From: Lingula anatina
Lineage: Eukaryota > Brachiopoda > Lingulata > Lingulida > Lingulidae
Assembly (NCBI RefSeq): GCF_001039355.2
Contig: NW_019775763.1
Span: 1-64,000, forward strand
DNA length: 64,000 bases
Direction of reading: 5' to 3'
Part shown: positions 1 to 10,749 of the stretch, piece by piece
How positions within the stretch are numbered: position 1 is the first letter of the stretch
Layout: every line of letters starts with the position of its first letter
Translations under genes and position numbers: made by a program
Notes under the pieces: generated by a model
What the model was told of the DNA's origin: nothing
The model's database searches: none
Seen by the model: the letters and a program-made list of their open reading frames with translations, nothing else

Positions 1-689
1 TACTGAGCGGGTGATGTTTGTGATTTCTGTGGTGTCTCCGCCGACGAATCAGTAATATTGTTAGAGAACTCGAGCACGGGGAAAGCGCAGAACGCCAAGT
101 TCTTCAGCGGTTCGATCAGAACAGCCGGGGCATCTTTCGAATGGTCCTCACTGCCGGAGACGCCAGGAGCTAATTTTGGTTCCTGCAACGCTGCAGTCTT
201 GGAAACCCGGGCTGAATATATTTCAGAGTCGTCTTCACTGTCGCCAATCGAGGAGAACAGATTTGTGAGAATTTGATGAAGACGCTGATACAAAGCCCGA
301 CAGTGAGCTTTAACCATGTGCTTTTGGGCAATGTGGCAAACTGCCAACGCGTCTTCTTCGTGGTTTTGGCCAAGTTCGCAAAGGATGCTTAGGACATACC
401 GGGCCTGGTCAATAAAACAACTAGCGTTGTTGAAAAGTTCAGTCTTTGAACAGAGCTTCAAACCGGTCGTAGTTGTTTCTGACTTACTGCATGACCACGC
501 CGTTCTGGCCAGCTTCTCCAGCGTTTGTGTGCCTGCCCATACCCGAGAGATCTTTTGTAGAAGGTTATTCATTCGGCACGATTTTTGATACTTCTCTTTC
601 TGAACCGAACGTTGAAAACGAGAAGGCCCAATTGGCACCGTGTCTTCCTCCATCAGTCTTACCAGGTCTGCCATGCGGTCTTTTGCCAT
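1..689 (-). CDS. Unrecognised tandem-family protein, copy 1 (3' end outside window)
   Basis: This is the first of four paralogues. Only the N-terminal two thirds, about 229 codons, are in the window. The frame is open from the ATG at 689 to the left edge. It starts MAKDRMADLVRLMEED and contains the family core (RVWAGTQTLEKLARTAWS, then LFNNASCFIDQARYVLSI). Relative to copy 2 it has in-frame deletions of 15 nt (near 197) and 6 nt (near 230), both in the variable acidic linker, so the frame is kept. I see no stop or frameshift. The function is unknown. No signal peptide or membrane segment is visible, which fits an intracellular, mostly helical protein. Confidence 0.75.
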   Translation of the reverse strand, partial: MAKDRMADLVRLMEEDTVPIGPSRFQRSVQKEKYQKSCRMNNLLQKISRVWAGTQTLEKLARTAWSCSKSETTTTGLKLCSKTELFNNASCFIDQARYVLSILCELGQNHEEDALAVCHIAQKHMVKAHCRALYQRLHQILTNLFSSIGDSEDDSEIYSARVSKTAALQEPKLAPGVSGSEDHSKDAPAVLIEPLKNLAFCAFPVLEFSNNITDSSAETPQKSQTSPAQ

Positions 690-2331
690 CCTCAGGAGCT
701 GGATGTATTTAGCAACTGGTTTGATTTTTGAATTAATTTTCATTTTTATGCACAGACGGTGCTAATTGTTTGTTTGGATGGCAGAAATCTAGGGAAGCAA
801 TGCTTTTAATTAAGCAGCCAGCTGATAATTATCGACACCAAATTTGTCGTTCTTTTGCGGTCATGGTAAGGACTAACACAATGTAATTAGTATTGAGTTC
901 TAAAACTTTTATACCTCTCCCACGAGGGGTAAGGATATTCAAGGGAAGAGAGTAAGGATTGTAAAACCTTCCCCTCTTAACTTTGACGTCATGCACACCC
1001 ACTGACAGTCATTGATCTGATTTTGTGTATCATTCAATGCGCGACCCTTTTTTAAGCACTTGTACGAAAGGAACATGATTTTTTGTAGTTTTGACAGAAA
1101 ACAATTTTTGTCAATAATTTCAAAATTATTCTTTTACTTTACTTTTATTTTTATTTATTTATTTATTTAATTATTTATTTATTTCACTGACGGTGTTCTT
1201 TGAAAGCGTTTCGTGTAGGGAATTGAGCCAACTTGTTGATTATTTGTCTTTTCATGAAACAACAGTGGTGGACCTAGAAACTCTCAAATTTTTAATTCAG
1301 CACACAGTCGACAAATTTGATTAATTAAAATTATTACCTCTTAAATGACATCCTATTCATGAACATCAGGGCAATTTTTCAATTACCTGAAAATTTACAA
1401 AATTACAAAACTCACAATATAATAATGATGGGTGAGTTTTAGATGCACGTCTGCACGACAGACACAATGTTGCTGAAAACATCCAACCTTGTTGCTATGT
1501 TAAAGGTTGGATTTGTTTTAAGACTGACGTTTACACAATCTTGAAACCAGATAAAAATTACTCTTACGACATTTTCAAAGAATTGTGACATGCATCTGTT
1601 TCGACGACCATTTCTTTGTATATATTGGGCCGAGAGGGGGTAATTGACTCGCTTTTCTGGACACTCTTCATAAGCCACTATTAGAATCTGCAAGTCATTA
1701 ACAACTGTGCAATTTATCATTTTGTAAGTAGTGGTGTTGAGAAAGCAGTTCCAGCTAATGATCTCGTATTCAACATCTATTACTAAGTGATGCCTCTACA
1801 ACGCTCTTAAGCATTTAACAAATAATAATATATTTATTTTGAGTCTAAACTCCACAGTAATATGTTCGTTAGACTTTTACAAATATTTAAATACAAATAA
1901 CAAGTAGACAACTGGTCAAAACACACTGTGTACACGATCTCGCCTCCCTGGGGAGGTCTCGTTCTGTTACTCGGAAAATTATTTTATTAGCTAAGATGTG
2001 CAATAAGAAAAAATAGTGAATTTTCTTCCATCTGCAGTCAGAATAAAATCTTGTTGTTTACTTCCTATATTTTGAATATTTATAGCATATTCTGTGGAAT
2101 CAGGCTCTTCATTCATTGCTGATTCAGAATCCTTTTATCTGTGGATTTTGTGCCAAGAGCAACATACTCTCTTTTTTTTTGCAACATATAACTTCTTTTA
2201 TTATTTAGATAAGAATTTATAGAATAACTATGAAATGAAGTATGTAAATAAAATTCATGAAATAAGTATGAATCCCTATGGTCGCATTAACAACAAAAGT
2301 TAATGCGCTGACTAACAGGTAAAAACCTAAC

Positions 2332-2517
2332 TAGTAAAAAGAATTTATAAACATACATAAATATTGGATTAAGTTAAAAAGCCAGTTAAAACGTATCCAT
2401 TGCAGTAAGTCTTTTTCAAACATAGAAAGATGCCAAAATTGCTGGATGGTATTTAAACTTTAACACTTGTTCGACTGTCCACATATACAAATTGTACGAG
2501 TTTTACATTTAAATATC

Positions 2518-2559
<42 letters not shown>

Positions 2560-2625
2560 GACGGACTAAACGGTCGCAGTGACATAGTAACTATACCCTG
2601 CCTTAATACGGTTTGGCTCTTTTCA
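2332..2625 (-). pseudogene. Truncated 3' end of the tandem-family gene
   Basis: On the minus strand this stretch matches the last 20 or so codons plus the 3' flank of the 344-aa genes: the SKTN-type end, the stop region and the 'gaatttataaacatacaga' downstream block. Homology stops abruptly after the codons for KRAKPY at about 2625 and gives way to unrelated AT-rich sequence. A run of 39 T (2519-2557) has grown at the stop-codon region. The next intact gene lies about 0.8 kb away with its own full 3' end, so this is a duplicated gene tail and not an exon in use. Confidence 0.7.
2519..2557. repeat. Homopolymer of 39 T
   Basis: An uninterrupted run of T (poly-A on the minus strand) sits inside the truncated gene tail. 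The matching position in the sister remnant near 9877 has only seven T, so the run is a local expansion. Its length is likely to be unreliable in the assembly. Confidence 0.95.
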
Positions 2626-3417
2626 ATTAGTATCTAATAAAATATTTCGATGGCATGATATAAAATGAAAAGCAAAGAAATAAAAAGTAATAGAAAACCT
2701 TTCGCATATCAAGCTAGATTAAAAATGGCAAACAAAGGTATAAAATAGATTAAATATTGCTTTTACTTGAAATACTTAAATAGTTGTCGTAATAGTGATG
2801 TTAACGTTGCTCATTGACACGTTTTGTCCTTTCAAAATTGACTCAGTTATACTGGTACGCACCCTTGATCTTTCTTTTATATCATATTACGTTAATATAT
2901 TTATATATTTACAGGAGTCCTTAAATGGCCGAGTTCTGTATACAACACAATTGGCTCTCAACAGATATTAAACAGATTGTTATTTAGCACTGATTGTTAT
3001 GAAAATCGAACTAACCTACTAATAGTATAAACGATGTCTTACATTTAACATTACAAAGCCACGTTTACACATGCGGCACATTTATATAATATTGATACAA
3101 AAGAATCATTAATCAAAAGATTTCCCGGACAGCAACATCGACCAGGGACTGCAAATGAACCAATGCACGCCTTTCATAACAGAATCCATGCGCTAGATAG
3201 TGAAATAGTCCACAGAGTATATTGTAGCATCGGTTAAAAGAATTTATAAACATACAGAAATATTGGAATAAGCTCAAAGCAAGTAAAAGCGATGGAAATG
3301 TTTTTAACGTAAGTCTTTTTCGGACAGATACGAAAATTGGCGGATGGGATTGCAACTATAACACTTGTTCAACTGTTCACATATATAGGCCTAAAATTAA
3401 TTCGTCGCGTTTTTCGT

Positions 3418-4452
3418 TTAAATCTTGTTCTTCGTTGACAGTCTAAACGGTCGCAGTCGCATAGCAAATATCCCCCTGCCTTTATAGGGTTTGGCTCTTT
3501 TCAAGGGTACTTTGGGCGCCTGGGTCACGTGATGTTCGATCACGTCCGAAGCGGGACCTTCCTGCTCCAAGTACAGAGTGACCTTCAAAAACAGCTCCTT
3601 CAAAACGGCCTGTTGTTCTGCTCCCAGATATAGTTCGGATGTACAAATTTTCTCACCAGCAGATAAAGCGATTATTTTATCAAAGTCCGCGCATAAATTA
3701 CTAGCGTGCAAAGACCAAGGGCCGTTGGGTTGACGCCCATTTTCACAAGCGGGCGATGTTTGTGATCTTTGTGCTGGCTCCGCCGATGAAAGTGTAATAT
3801 TGTAAGATAACTCAAGCACGCGGAAGCCGGAGAAGGCCAGGTTCTTCAGCGGTTCGATCAGAACAGCCGAAGCATCTTTCGAATGGTCCTCACTGCCGGA
3901 GACGCCAGAAGCTAATTTTGGTTCCTGCAACGCTGCTTTTGGAGGATCGGCAGTCTTGGAAACCCGGGCTGAATATATTTCAGAGTCACCCTTGTCTTCG
4001 TCGCCGCCAATCGAGGAGAACAAATTAGTGAGAATTTGATGAAGAAGCTGATACAAAGCCCGACAGTGAGCTTTAACCATGTGTTTTTCGGCAATGTGGC
4101 AAACTGCCAACGCGACTTCTTCATGGTTCTGGCCCAGTTCGCAAAGGATGCTAAGGACATACCGGGCCTGGTCAATAAAACAACTAGCGTTGTTGAAAAG
4201 TTCAGTCTTTGAACAGAGCTTCAAACCGGCCGTAGCTGATTCTGACTTACCGCAAGACCATGCCGTTCTGGCCAGCTTCTCCAGCGTTTGAGTCCCTGCC
4301 CATACCCGAGAGATCTTTTGTAGAAGGTTATTCATTCGGCACGATTTTTGATACTTCTCTTTCTGAACCGAACGTTGAAAAGGGCAAGGCCCAATTGGCA
4401 CCGTGTCTTCCTCCATCAGTCTTACCAGGTCTGACATGCGGTCTTTTGCCAT
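3418..4452 (-). CDS. Unrecognised tandem-family protein, copy 2 (344 aa)
   Basis: A single uninterrupted exon of 344 codons. The start MAKDRM at 4452 is chosen because all four paralogues share it, and an in-frame stop lies upstream here. Residues 1-150 form a conserved, probably helical, Cys- and Leu-rich region (RVWAGTQTLEKLARTAWSCG; CFIDQARYVLSILCEL). Residues 150-250 are a variable acidic/Ser-rich linker. The last 95 residues are again conserved (AVLKELFLKVTLYLEQEG, then a basic tail PLKRAKPYKGRGIF). There is no signal peptide or transmembrane segment. This copy has the private change PCPFQRS where the others have PSRF(H/Q)RS. I do not recognise the family. The lack of introns in an intron-bearing genome could mean a retro-origin, but no target-site or poly-A hallmark is preserved. 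Confidence 0.85.
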   Translation of the reverse strand: MAKDRMSDLVRLMEEDTVPIGPCPFQRSVQKEKYQKSCRMNNLLQKISRVWAGTQTLEKLARTAWSCGKSESATAGLKLCSKTELFNNASCFIDQARYVLSILCELGQNHEEVALAVCHIAEKHMVKAHCRALYQLLHQILTNLFSSIGGDEDKGDSEIYSARVSKTADPPKAALQEPKLASGVSGSEDHSKDASAVLIEPLKNLAFSGFRVLELSYNITLSSAEPAQRSQTSPACENGRQPNGPWSLHASNLCADFDKIIALSAGEKICTSELYLGAEQQAVLKELFLKVTLYLEQEGPASDVIEHHVTQAPKVPLKRAKPYKGRGIFAMRLRPFRLSTKNKI

Positions 4453-4613
4453 CTTGAAGAACTGGATGTGTTCAGCATCTGGTTTGACTTTTCACTTAAT
4501 GTTTAATTTTATGCACAGAATATGCTCAAAGTTTGTTTGAATGGCAGAAATCTAGGCAAGCGGTGCTTTATATTTAGTAGGCAGCTGATAATTAAAGACG
4601 CCGGTGCGAGCAA

Positions 4614-5120
4614 GTGTCCCTTTTTAACGGTCATTATAATACCCCCGTCAAACTAGGGGCAGAATGAGCAAGAATGCCGTCGGAAAGACAATTCTTTGTG
4701 CATTCCTGGATATTCAAAGAGCATTCGAAAAATTCCGAGTGCATTTCAAATAGCTTTACCCATTCTTGTGGTCGGCCCGAATGTTAAAAACTTTCGAAGT
4801 GCAAATTATTGAATGGCATTTGAATAGTATTCAAACTACACTATGGCTGCATTTTAAATATTCTCACGGAATTCTGGCAACATTCGAAACAGAATGTTTC
4901 GAATGTGCCTCGGATGAGCTGAAATATTAATATTGCCAGCAATCGAACTACACTAGTACGCCATTCAAAGTATATTCTAAATATTCTTACTGCCGTCTGA
5001 CAGCATTATAGATATTCCTAGTTTTCCAACTACATTCGAACTGCATTTGAGAACTAATACAGCCGAAAGTGCATTTATCATTGTCCTTATCATTTATCAG
5101 TGTCCTTTTTTAACAGCCAT
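4614..5120. mobile_element. Insertion of about 465-485 bp private to one unit
   Basis: The flank of copy 2 has two versions of a 20-bp sequence beginning gtgtcc and ending in cat (4614-4634 and 5100-5120) around material absent at the matching sites of the other units (near 8031 and 11945). The inside is rich in scattered 'attcgaa' and 'gcatt' motifs, including a near-perfect hairpin around 4880-4906 with arms cattcgaaac/gtttcgaatg. I see no coding capacity. It looks like a short non-autonomous element or a repeat-rich filler. The class is not determined. Confidence 0.55.
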
Positions 5121-6420
5121 GTTAAGGACTAACACACTGTAATTAGTATTGAGTTCTAAAACTTTCATACCTCTCCCACGAGGTAAGGATAGTCAAGGGA
5201 AGAGAGTAATGATTGTAAAACCTTCCTCTCTTAACTTCTACGTCATGCAAACCCACTGTATGCTGTGTAAGTCTGACGGTCATTAAAATACTTGTGTATC
5301 ATTCAATGCGCGATCGTTTTTAAGGACTTGAACGTAAGGAACATGCATTTTTTGTAGTTTTGACAGAAAACAATTTTTTTGACAATAATTTCAAAATTTT
5401 TCTTTTACTTTGCTTTTATACTTATTTATTTATTTTATTATTTGTTCACCAACGTTGTTCTTTGAAAGCGTTTCGTGTAGGGAATTGAGCCAACTTGTTG
5501 AATATTTGTCTTTTCATGAAACAACAGTGGTGGACCCAACATTTGTAACACTTAACTTTTAAATTCAGCACACAGTCGACAGATTAGATTCATTTAAATT
5601 ATCACCTCTTTAATGACATCCTATTCATGAACATCATCAGGGTAATTTTTCAATTACCTGAAAATTTACAAAATTACAAAAATCACACATTAGTTTAGTT
5701 TTAGACAAACGTCTGTACGACCGAACAAATATTGCTGGAAACATCCCACCATGTCGCTAAGTTAAAGGTTGGATTTGTTTTAAGACTGACGTTTGCACAA
5801 TCTCAAAACAAGAAAAAAATTACTCTAATGTCATTTTCAAAGAATTGTTACATGTATCTGTTTTGGCGACCATTTCCGTGCATATACTTGGGTCGAGAGG
5901 GGAAAATTTACTCACTTTTCTGGACACTCTTCATAAATATACTTTCTTTTATGGATTCTCTTAAAAAGGAAAACATCAATGATTATTGTGTATTTATTAA
6001 AATGTCTGAAAGTCATAGTTTCTTAGTGTATACATATACCGCACATTCATTTATTTGTCTGTCCTCGATCCAGACCTCAAAAAACTGCAAAGCACATCAA
6101 ATATATGTATAAGCACCTGAAATCGGGAATAGTATGCCTATCTCAATAAATAATGATGCGAAGAGAACCAAGTCACACGATTAGAAATGATACTTCACAT
6201 CGACTACAAGTACAGAGACTGGTCAAGGAATCATTGGTGAGCAGGAGAAATTGCTTTTTCTCGAGGAAGACCAGCGTTAAACCAATGAAGTCACAATACC
6301 AAATAGAAGGTTCCCATACAAAGTTGTTAGTAATTTTCTTATCCCAACAAAAAATTAGGAGTATGAAAAGTGGGACTCGGGGTCTCAGAGTTTGTCTTTG
6401 CCCCTTATTTTATTTTATTA

Positions 6421-6449
6421 TTTTTTTTTTTTTGGGGGGGGGGGGGGGG
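6421..6449. repeat. T13-G16 homopolymer junction
   Basis: Thirteen T are followed directly by sixteen G. The sister position near 13261 has a T run of about 23 followed by only four G. This is an unstable tract and sequencing length errors are likely. Confidence 0.9.
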
Positions 6450-6488
6450 AAGATTGCAGTGGATTGAGGAAGGCTCACCAAATGGACC

Positions 6489-6631
6489 AATGCTACAGTG
6501 TACTTTGTGGAGTATTTCACTATCTAGCGCATGGAAGCTGTTATGAAACGCGTGCATTGGTCCATTTGTAGACCCTGGTCGATGTTGCTGTCCGGGGAAT
6601 CTTTTGTATTTCACAAAGTGTTTCTTTTGTA
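6489..6631. other. Micro-inversion inside one tandem unit
   Basis: This segment is the reverse complement of the matching block in the other units (3113-3237 and about 10430-10575). In the reference orientation the block reads ...ccccggacagcaacatcgac..., whereas here it reads gtcgatgttgctgtccgggg. Collinear homology resumes immediately to the right at 'ttaaaagaatttataaacat'. Its two neighbouring units have the uninverted order. Confidence 0.8.
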
Positions 6632-6772
6632 CTTAAAAGAATTTATAAACATACAGAAATATTGGAATAAGCTCAAAGCAAGTAAAAGCGATGGAAATGT
6701 TTTTTACGTAAGTCTTTTAGGACATAAAGAGATTCAAAAATTGGCGCATGGCATTGCAACTTTAACATCTGT

Positions 6773-6774
<2 letters not shown>

Positions 6775-6828
<54 letters not shown>
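6775..6828. repeat. (AT)n microsatellite
   Basis: An uninterrupted run of 27 AT units lies just downstream of the stop codon of copy 3. The matching sites near copies 2 and 4 have only a few units ('catatata'). Confidence 0.95.
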
Positions 6829-6831
<3 letters not shown>

Positions 6832-6844
6832 TCGCGTTTTTCGT

Positions 6845-7879
6845 TTAAATATTGTTCTTCGCTGACAGACTAAACGATCGCAGTCGCATGGCAAATATCC
6901 CCCTGCCCTTGTACGGTTTGGCTCTTTTCAAGGGTACTTTTGGGGCCTGGGTCACGTGATGTTCGATCACGTCCGAAGCGGGGCCTTCCTGCTCCAAGTA
7001 CAGAGTGACCTCCAAAAACAGCTCCTTCAAAACGGCCTGTTGCTCTGCTGCCAGATACAGTTCTGATGTACACATTTTCTCACCAGCAGATAAAACGATT
7101 ATTTTATCGAAGTCCTCGCATAAATTACTAGCGTGAAAAGACCAAGGGCCGCTGGGTTTACGCCCATTTTCACAAGAGAGTGATGTTTGTGATTTTTGTG
7201 GTGACTCCGCCGATGAAACTGTAATATTGTTAGAGAACTCGAGCACGGGGAAAGCGGAGAACGCCAGGTTCTTCAGCGGTTCGATCAGAACAGCCGGGGC
7301 ATCTTTCCAATGGTCATCACTGTCGGAGACGCCGGGAGCTAATTTCGGTTCTTTCATCGCTGCTTTCAGAGGATCGGCAGTCTTGGAAACACGGGCTGTC
7401 CATATTTCAAAGTCACCTTCGTCTTCGCCGCCGCCAATCGAGGAGAACAGATTAGTGAGGATTTGATGAAGACGCTGATACAAAGCCCGACAGTGAGCTT
7501 TAACCATGTGTTTTTCGGCAATGTGGCAAACTGCTAACGCGTCTTCTTCGTGGTTTTGACCCAGTTCGCAAAGGATGCTAAGGACATACTGGGCCTGGTC
7601 AATAAAACAACTAGCGTTGTTAAAAAGTTCCGTCTTTGAACAGAGCTTCAAACCGGCCGTAGCTGTTTTTGACTTACCGCAAGACCATGCCGTTCTGGCC
7701 AGCTTCTCAAGCGTATGTGTCCCTGCCCATACCCGAGTTATCTTCTGTAGAAGGTCATTCATTCGGCACGATTTTTGATACTTCTCTTTCTGAACAGAAC
7801 GGTGAAAACGGGAAGGCCCAATAGGCACTGTGTCTTCCTCCATCAGCCTTACCAGGTCTGCCATGCGGTTTTTTGCCAT
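6845..7879 (-). CDS. Unrecognised tandem-family protein, copy 3 (344 aa)
   Basis: A complete single-exon paralogue starting MAKNRMADLVRLMEED at 7879. An in-frame stop about 45 bases upstream fixes the start as the family-conserved methionine. It has the same three-part layout as copy 2: conserved helical N-terminal half, variable acidic linker (IGGGEDEGDFEIWTAR), conserved C-terminal part (AVLKELFLEVTLYLEQEG) and basic tail. It has the RVWAGTHTLEKL variant with His, shared with copy 4, where copies 1 and 2 have Gln. The frame is fully intact despite many substitutions, mostly in the linker, which suggests the protein is kept by selection. The function is not known. Confidence 0.85.
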   Translation of the reverse strand: MAKNRMADLVRLMEEDTVPIGPSRFHRSVQKEKYQKSCRMNDLLQKITRVWAGTHTLEKLARTAWSCGKSKTATAGLKLCSKTELFNNASCFIDQAQYVLSILCELGQNHEEDALAVCHIAEKHMVKAHCRALYQRLHQILTNLFSSIGGGEDEGDFEIWTARVSKTADPLKAAMKEPKLAPGVSDSDDHWKDAPAVLIEPLKNLAFSAFPVLEFSNNITVSSAESPQKSQTSLSCENGRKPSGPWSFHASNLCEDFDKIIVLSAGEKMCTSELYLAAEQQAVLKELFLEVTLYLEQEGPASDVIEHHVTQAPKVPLKRAKPYKGRGIFAMRLRSFSLSAKNNI

Positions 7880-9694
7880 CTTGAAGAGCTGGATGTGTTT
7901 AGCAACTGGTTTGATTTTTGACTAAATTTTCATTTTATGCACAGAAAATTTGTTTGAATGACAGAAATCTAGGCAAGCAGTGCTTTAAATTAAGTAGCCA
8001 GCTGATAATTAAAGACGCCGGTGCTAGCAAGTGTCCCTTTTTTAACGGCCATGTTAAGGTGTAACACATTGTAATTAGTATTGAGGTCTAAAACATTCAC
8101 ACCTCTCCCACGAGGTAAGAATAGTCAAGGGAAGAGACTTCGACGTCATGCACCCCACTTTGACGGTCATTAGTCTGACGATCATTAATCTACTTTCGAG
8201 CATCTTTCAGTGCGCGACAGTTTTTTAAGCACTTGTACGTAAGGAACATGCCTTTTGTAATTTTGACAGAAAACAATTTTTGACAATAATTTCAAAATTA
8301 TTCTATAACTTCGCTTTTATTTTTATTTATTTATTTATTTACTTATTGCACTGACGGCGTTGTTTGAAAGCGTTTCGTGTAGGGAATTGAGCCAACTTGT
8401 TGAATATTTGTCTTTTCATGAAACATCAAGATTTGTAACTCTTACCTTTTAAATTCAGCACACAGTCGACAGATTTGATTCATTTAAATTATCACCTCTT
8501 TAATGAAATCATATTCATGAACATCATCGGGGTAATTTTTTAATTACTTGAAAATTTACAAAATTACAAAAATCACACATTAGTTTAGTTTTAGACAAAC
8601 GTCTGCACGACCGTACAAATGTTGCCGAAAACATCCCACCATGTCGCTAAGTTAAAGGTAGGATTTGTTATAAGACTGACGTTTGCACAATCTCAAAACA
8701 AGAAAAAAATTACTCTAATGTCATTTTCAAAGAATTGTGACATGTATCTGTTTTGGCGACCATTTCCGTGCATATACTTGGGTCGAGAGGGGAAAATTTA
8801 CTCACTTTTCTGGACACTCTTCATAAATATACTTTTTTTATTGATTCTCTTAAAAAGGAAAACATCAATGATTATTGTGTATTTATTATAATGTCCGAAA
8901 GTCATAGTTTCTTAGTGTATACATGTACCGCACATTCATTTATTTGTCTGTCCTCGATCCAGACCTAAAAAAACTGCAAAGCACATCAAATATATGTATA
9001 AGCACCTGAAATCGGGAATAGTATGCCTATTTCAATAAATAATGATGCGAAGAGAACCAAGTCACATGATTAGAAATGATACTACACATCGACTTCAAGT
9101 ACAAAGACTGGTAAAGGAATCATTGGTGAGCAGGAGAAATTGCTTTTTCTCGAGGAAGACCAGATTTGGCGTGAAAACCCTTCACAGGATACTTCTAGTG
9201 GATTGAGGGAGGGTCAATCAAAAGCTCTAAGTTTTGTAAAAAGGGGCCCAACCGAATCCGCGCCTGTACAGTACGTATTATCGATCCACACTTAGACAAT
9301 GATTAACAACTGTGCAATTTATCCTTTTGCAATTAGTGGTGTTGAGAGAGCAGTTCCAGCTAGTTCCAGCAAGTTATAGATCTTCAACGCTTTTAAACAT
9401 TTAACCAATACTGTATGAAAGTCTCGTTCAGTTACTCGAAAAATAATTTTATAAGCTGAGTTATGCACTAAGAATAAAATAGTGATTTTTCTTCCATCTG
9501 CAGTCAGAAATAAATGTTGCAACATACGCTCTATTTTTTTTTTTTTTTTGCAACATATTACTTATTTTATTATTAACACAAGTATAACTATGAAATGAAG
9601 TATGTAAATAAAATTCATGAAATAAATATGAAACCCTATGGTCGCATTCACAACAAACGCTGATGCGCCGACTAACAGGAAAAAACCTAACTGG

Positions 9695-9951
9695 TAAAAA
9701 TAATTTATAAACATACAGAAATATTGGATTAAGTTAAAAAGCCAGTTAAAACGTACCCATTGCAGTAAGTCTTTTTCAGACATAGAAAGATACCAAAATT
9801 GTTGGACAGCATTTAAACTTTAACACTTGTTCGACTGTCCACATATACAAATTGTACGCGTTTTATAAATATCGTTTTTTTCCCGACAGACTAAACGGTC
9901 GCAGTCACATAGTAACTATTCCCTGCCTTAATACGGTTTGGCTCTTTTCAA
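9695..9951 (-). pseudogene. Truncated 3' end of the tandem-family gene (second remnant)
   Basis: This is the sister of the remnant at 2332-2625. It holds the downstream flank plus the last 20 or so codons of the 344-aa gene on the minus strand, and it is cut at the same place (after the codons for KRAKPY, followed by 'tagtatctaataaaat'). The identical breakpoint shows that both descend from one event, copied when the units duplicated. The interval between copies 2 and 3 lacks it. Confidence 0.7.
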
Positions 9952-10749
9952 CTAGTATCTAATAAAATTATTTGATGGCATGATATAAAATGTAAAAAGT
10001 AAAACAATAAAAAAAAATAATAAAATATTTTGCATATCAAGCTAGATTAAAAGTAGCAAACAAACGTATGAAAAAGATTTAATATTGCTCTTACTTAAAA
10101 TACTTAAATAGCTGTCGTAACAGTGATGTTAACGTTGCCCATTGACACGTTTTGTCCTTTCAAAATTGACTCAGTTATAGGCACTGGTACTCACCCGAGA
10201 TCTTTCTTTTATATCACATTATGTTAATATATTTTGTATTTACAGGAGTGCTTATTTGGCCGAGCTCCGTTTACAATACAATTGACTCTCAACAGATATT
10301 AAACAGATTGTTATTTAGCACGGATTGTTATGAAAATCGAACTAGCCTACAAATAGTATAAACGATGTCTTATATTTAACATTTTGTCACGTTTACACTT
10401 GCGGCACATCTATATAATATTGATACAAAAGAAACACTGTGAAATATTTACCAAAAGATTCCCCGGACAGCAACATCGACCAGGGTCTACAAATGGACCA
10501 ATGCACGCGTTTCATAACATAATCCATGCGCTAGATAGTGAAATAGTCCACAGAGTACATTGTAGCATCGGTTAAAAGAATTCATAAACATGCAGAAATA
10601 TTGGAATAAGCTCAAAGCAAGAAAAAGCGATGGAAATGTTTTTTACGTAAGTCTTTTAGGACATAAAGAGATACGAAAATTGGCGCATGGCATTGCAACT
10701 TTAACATTTGTTCAACTGTCCACATATATAAATTGTACGCGTTTTTCGT

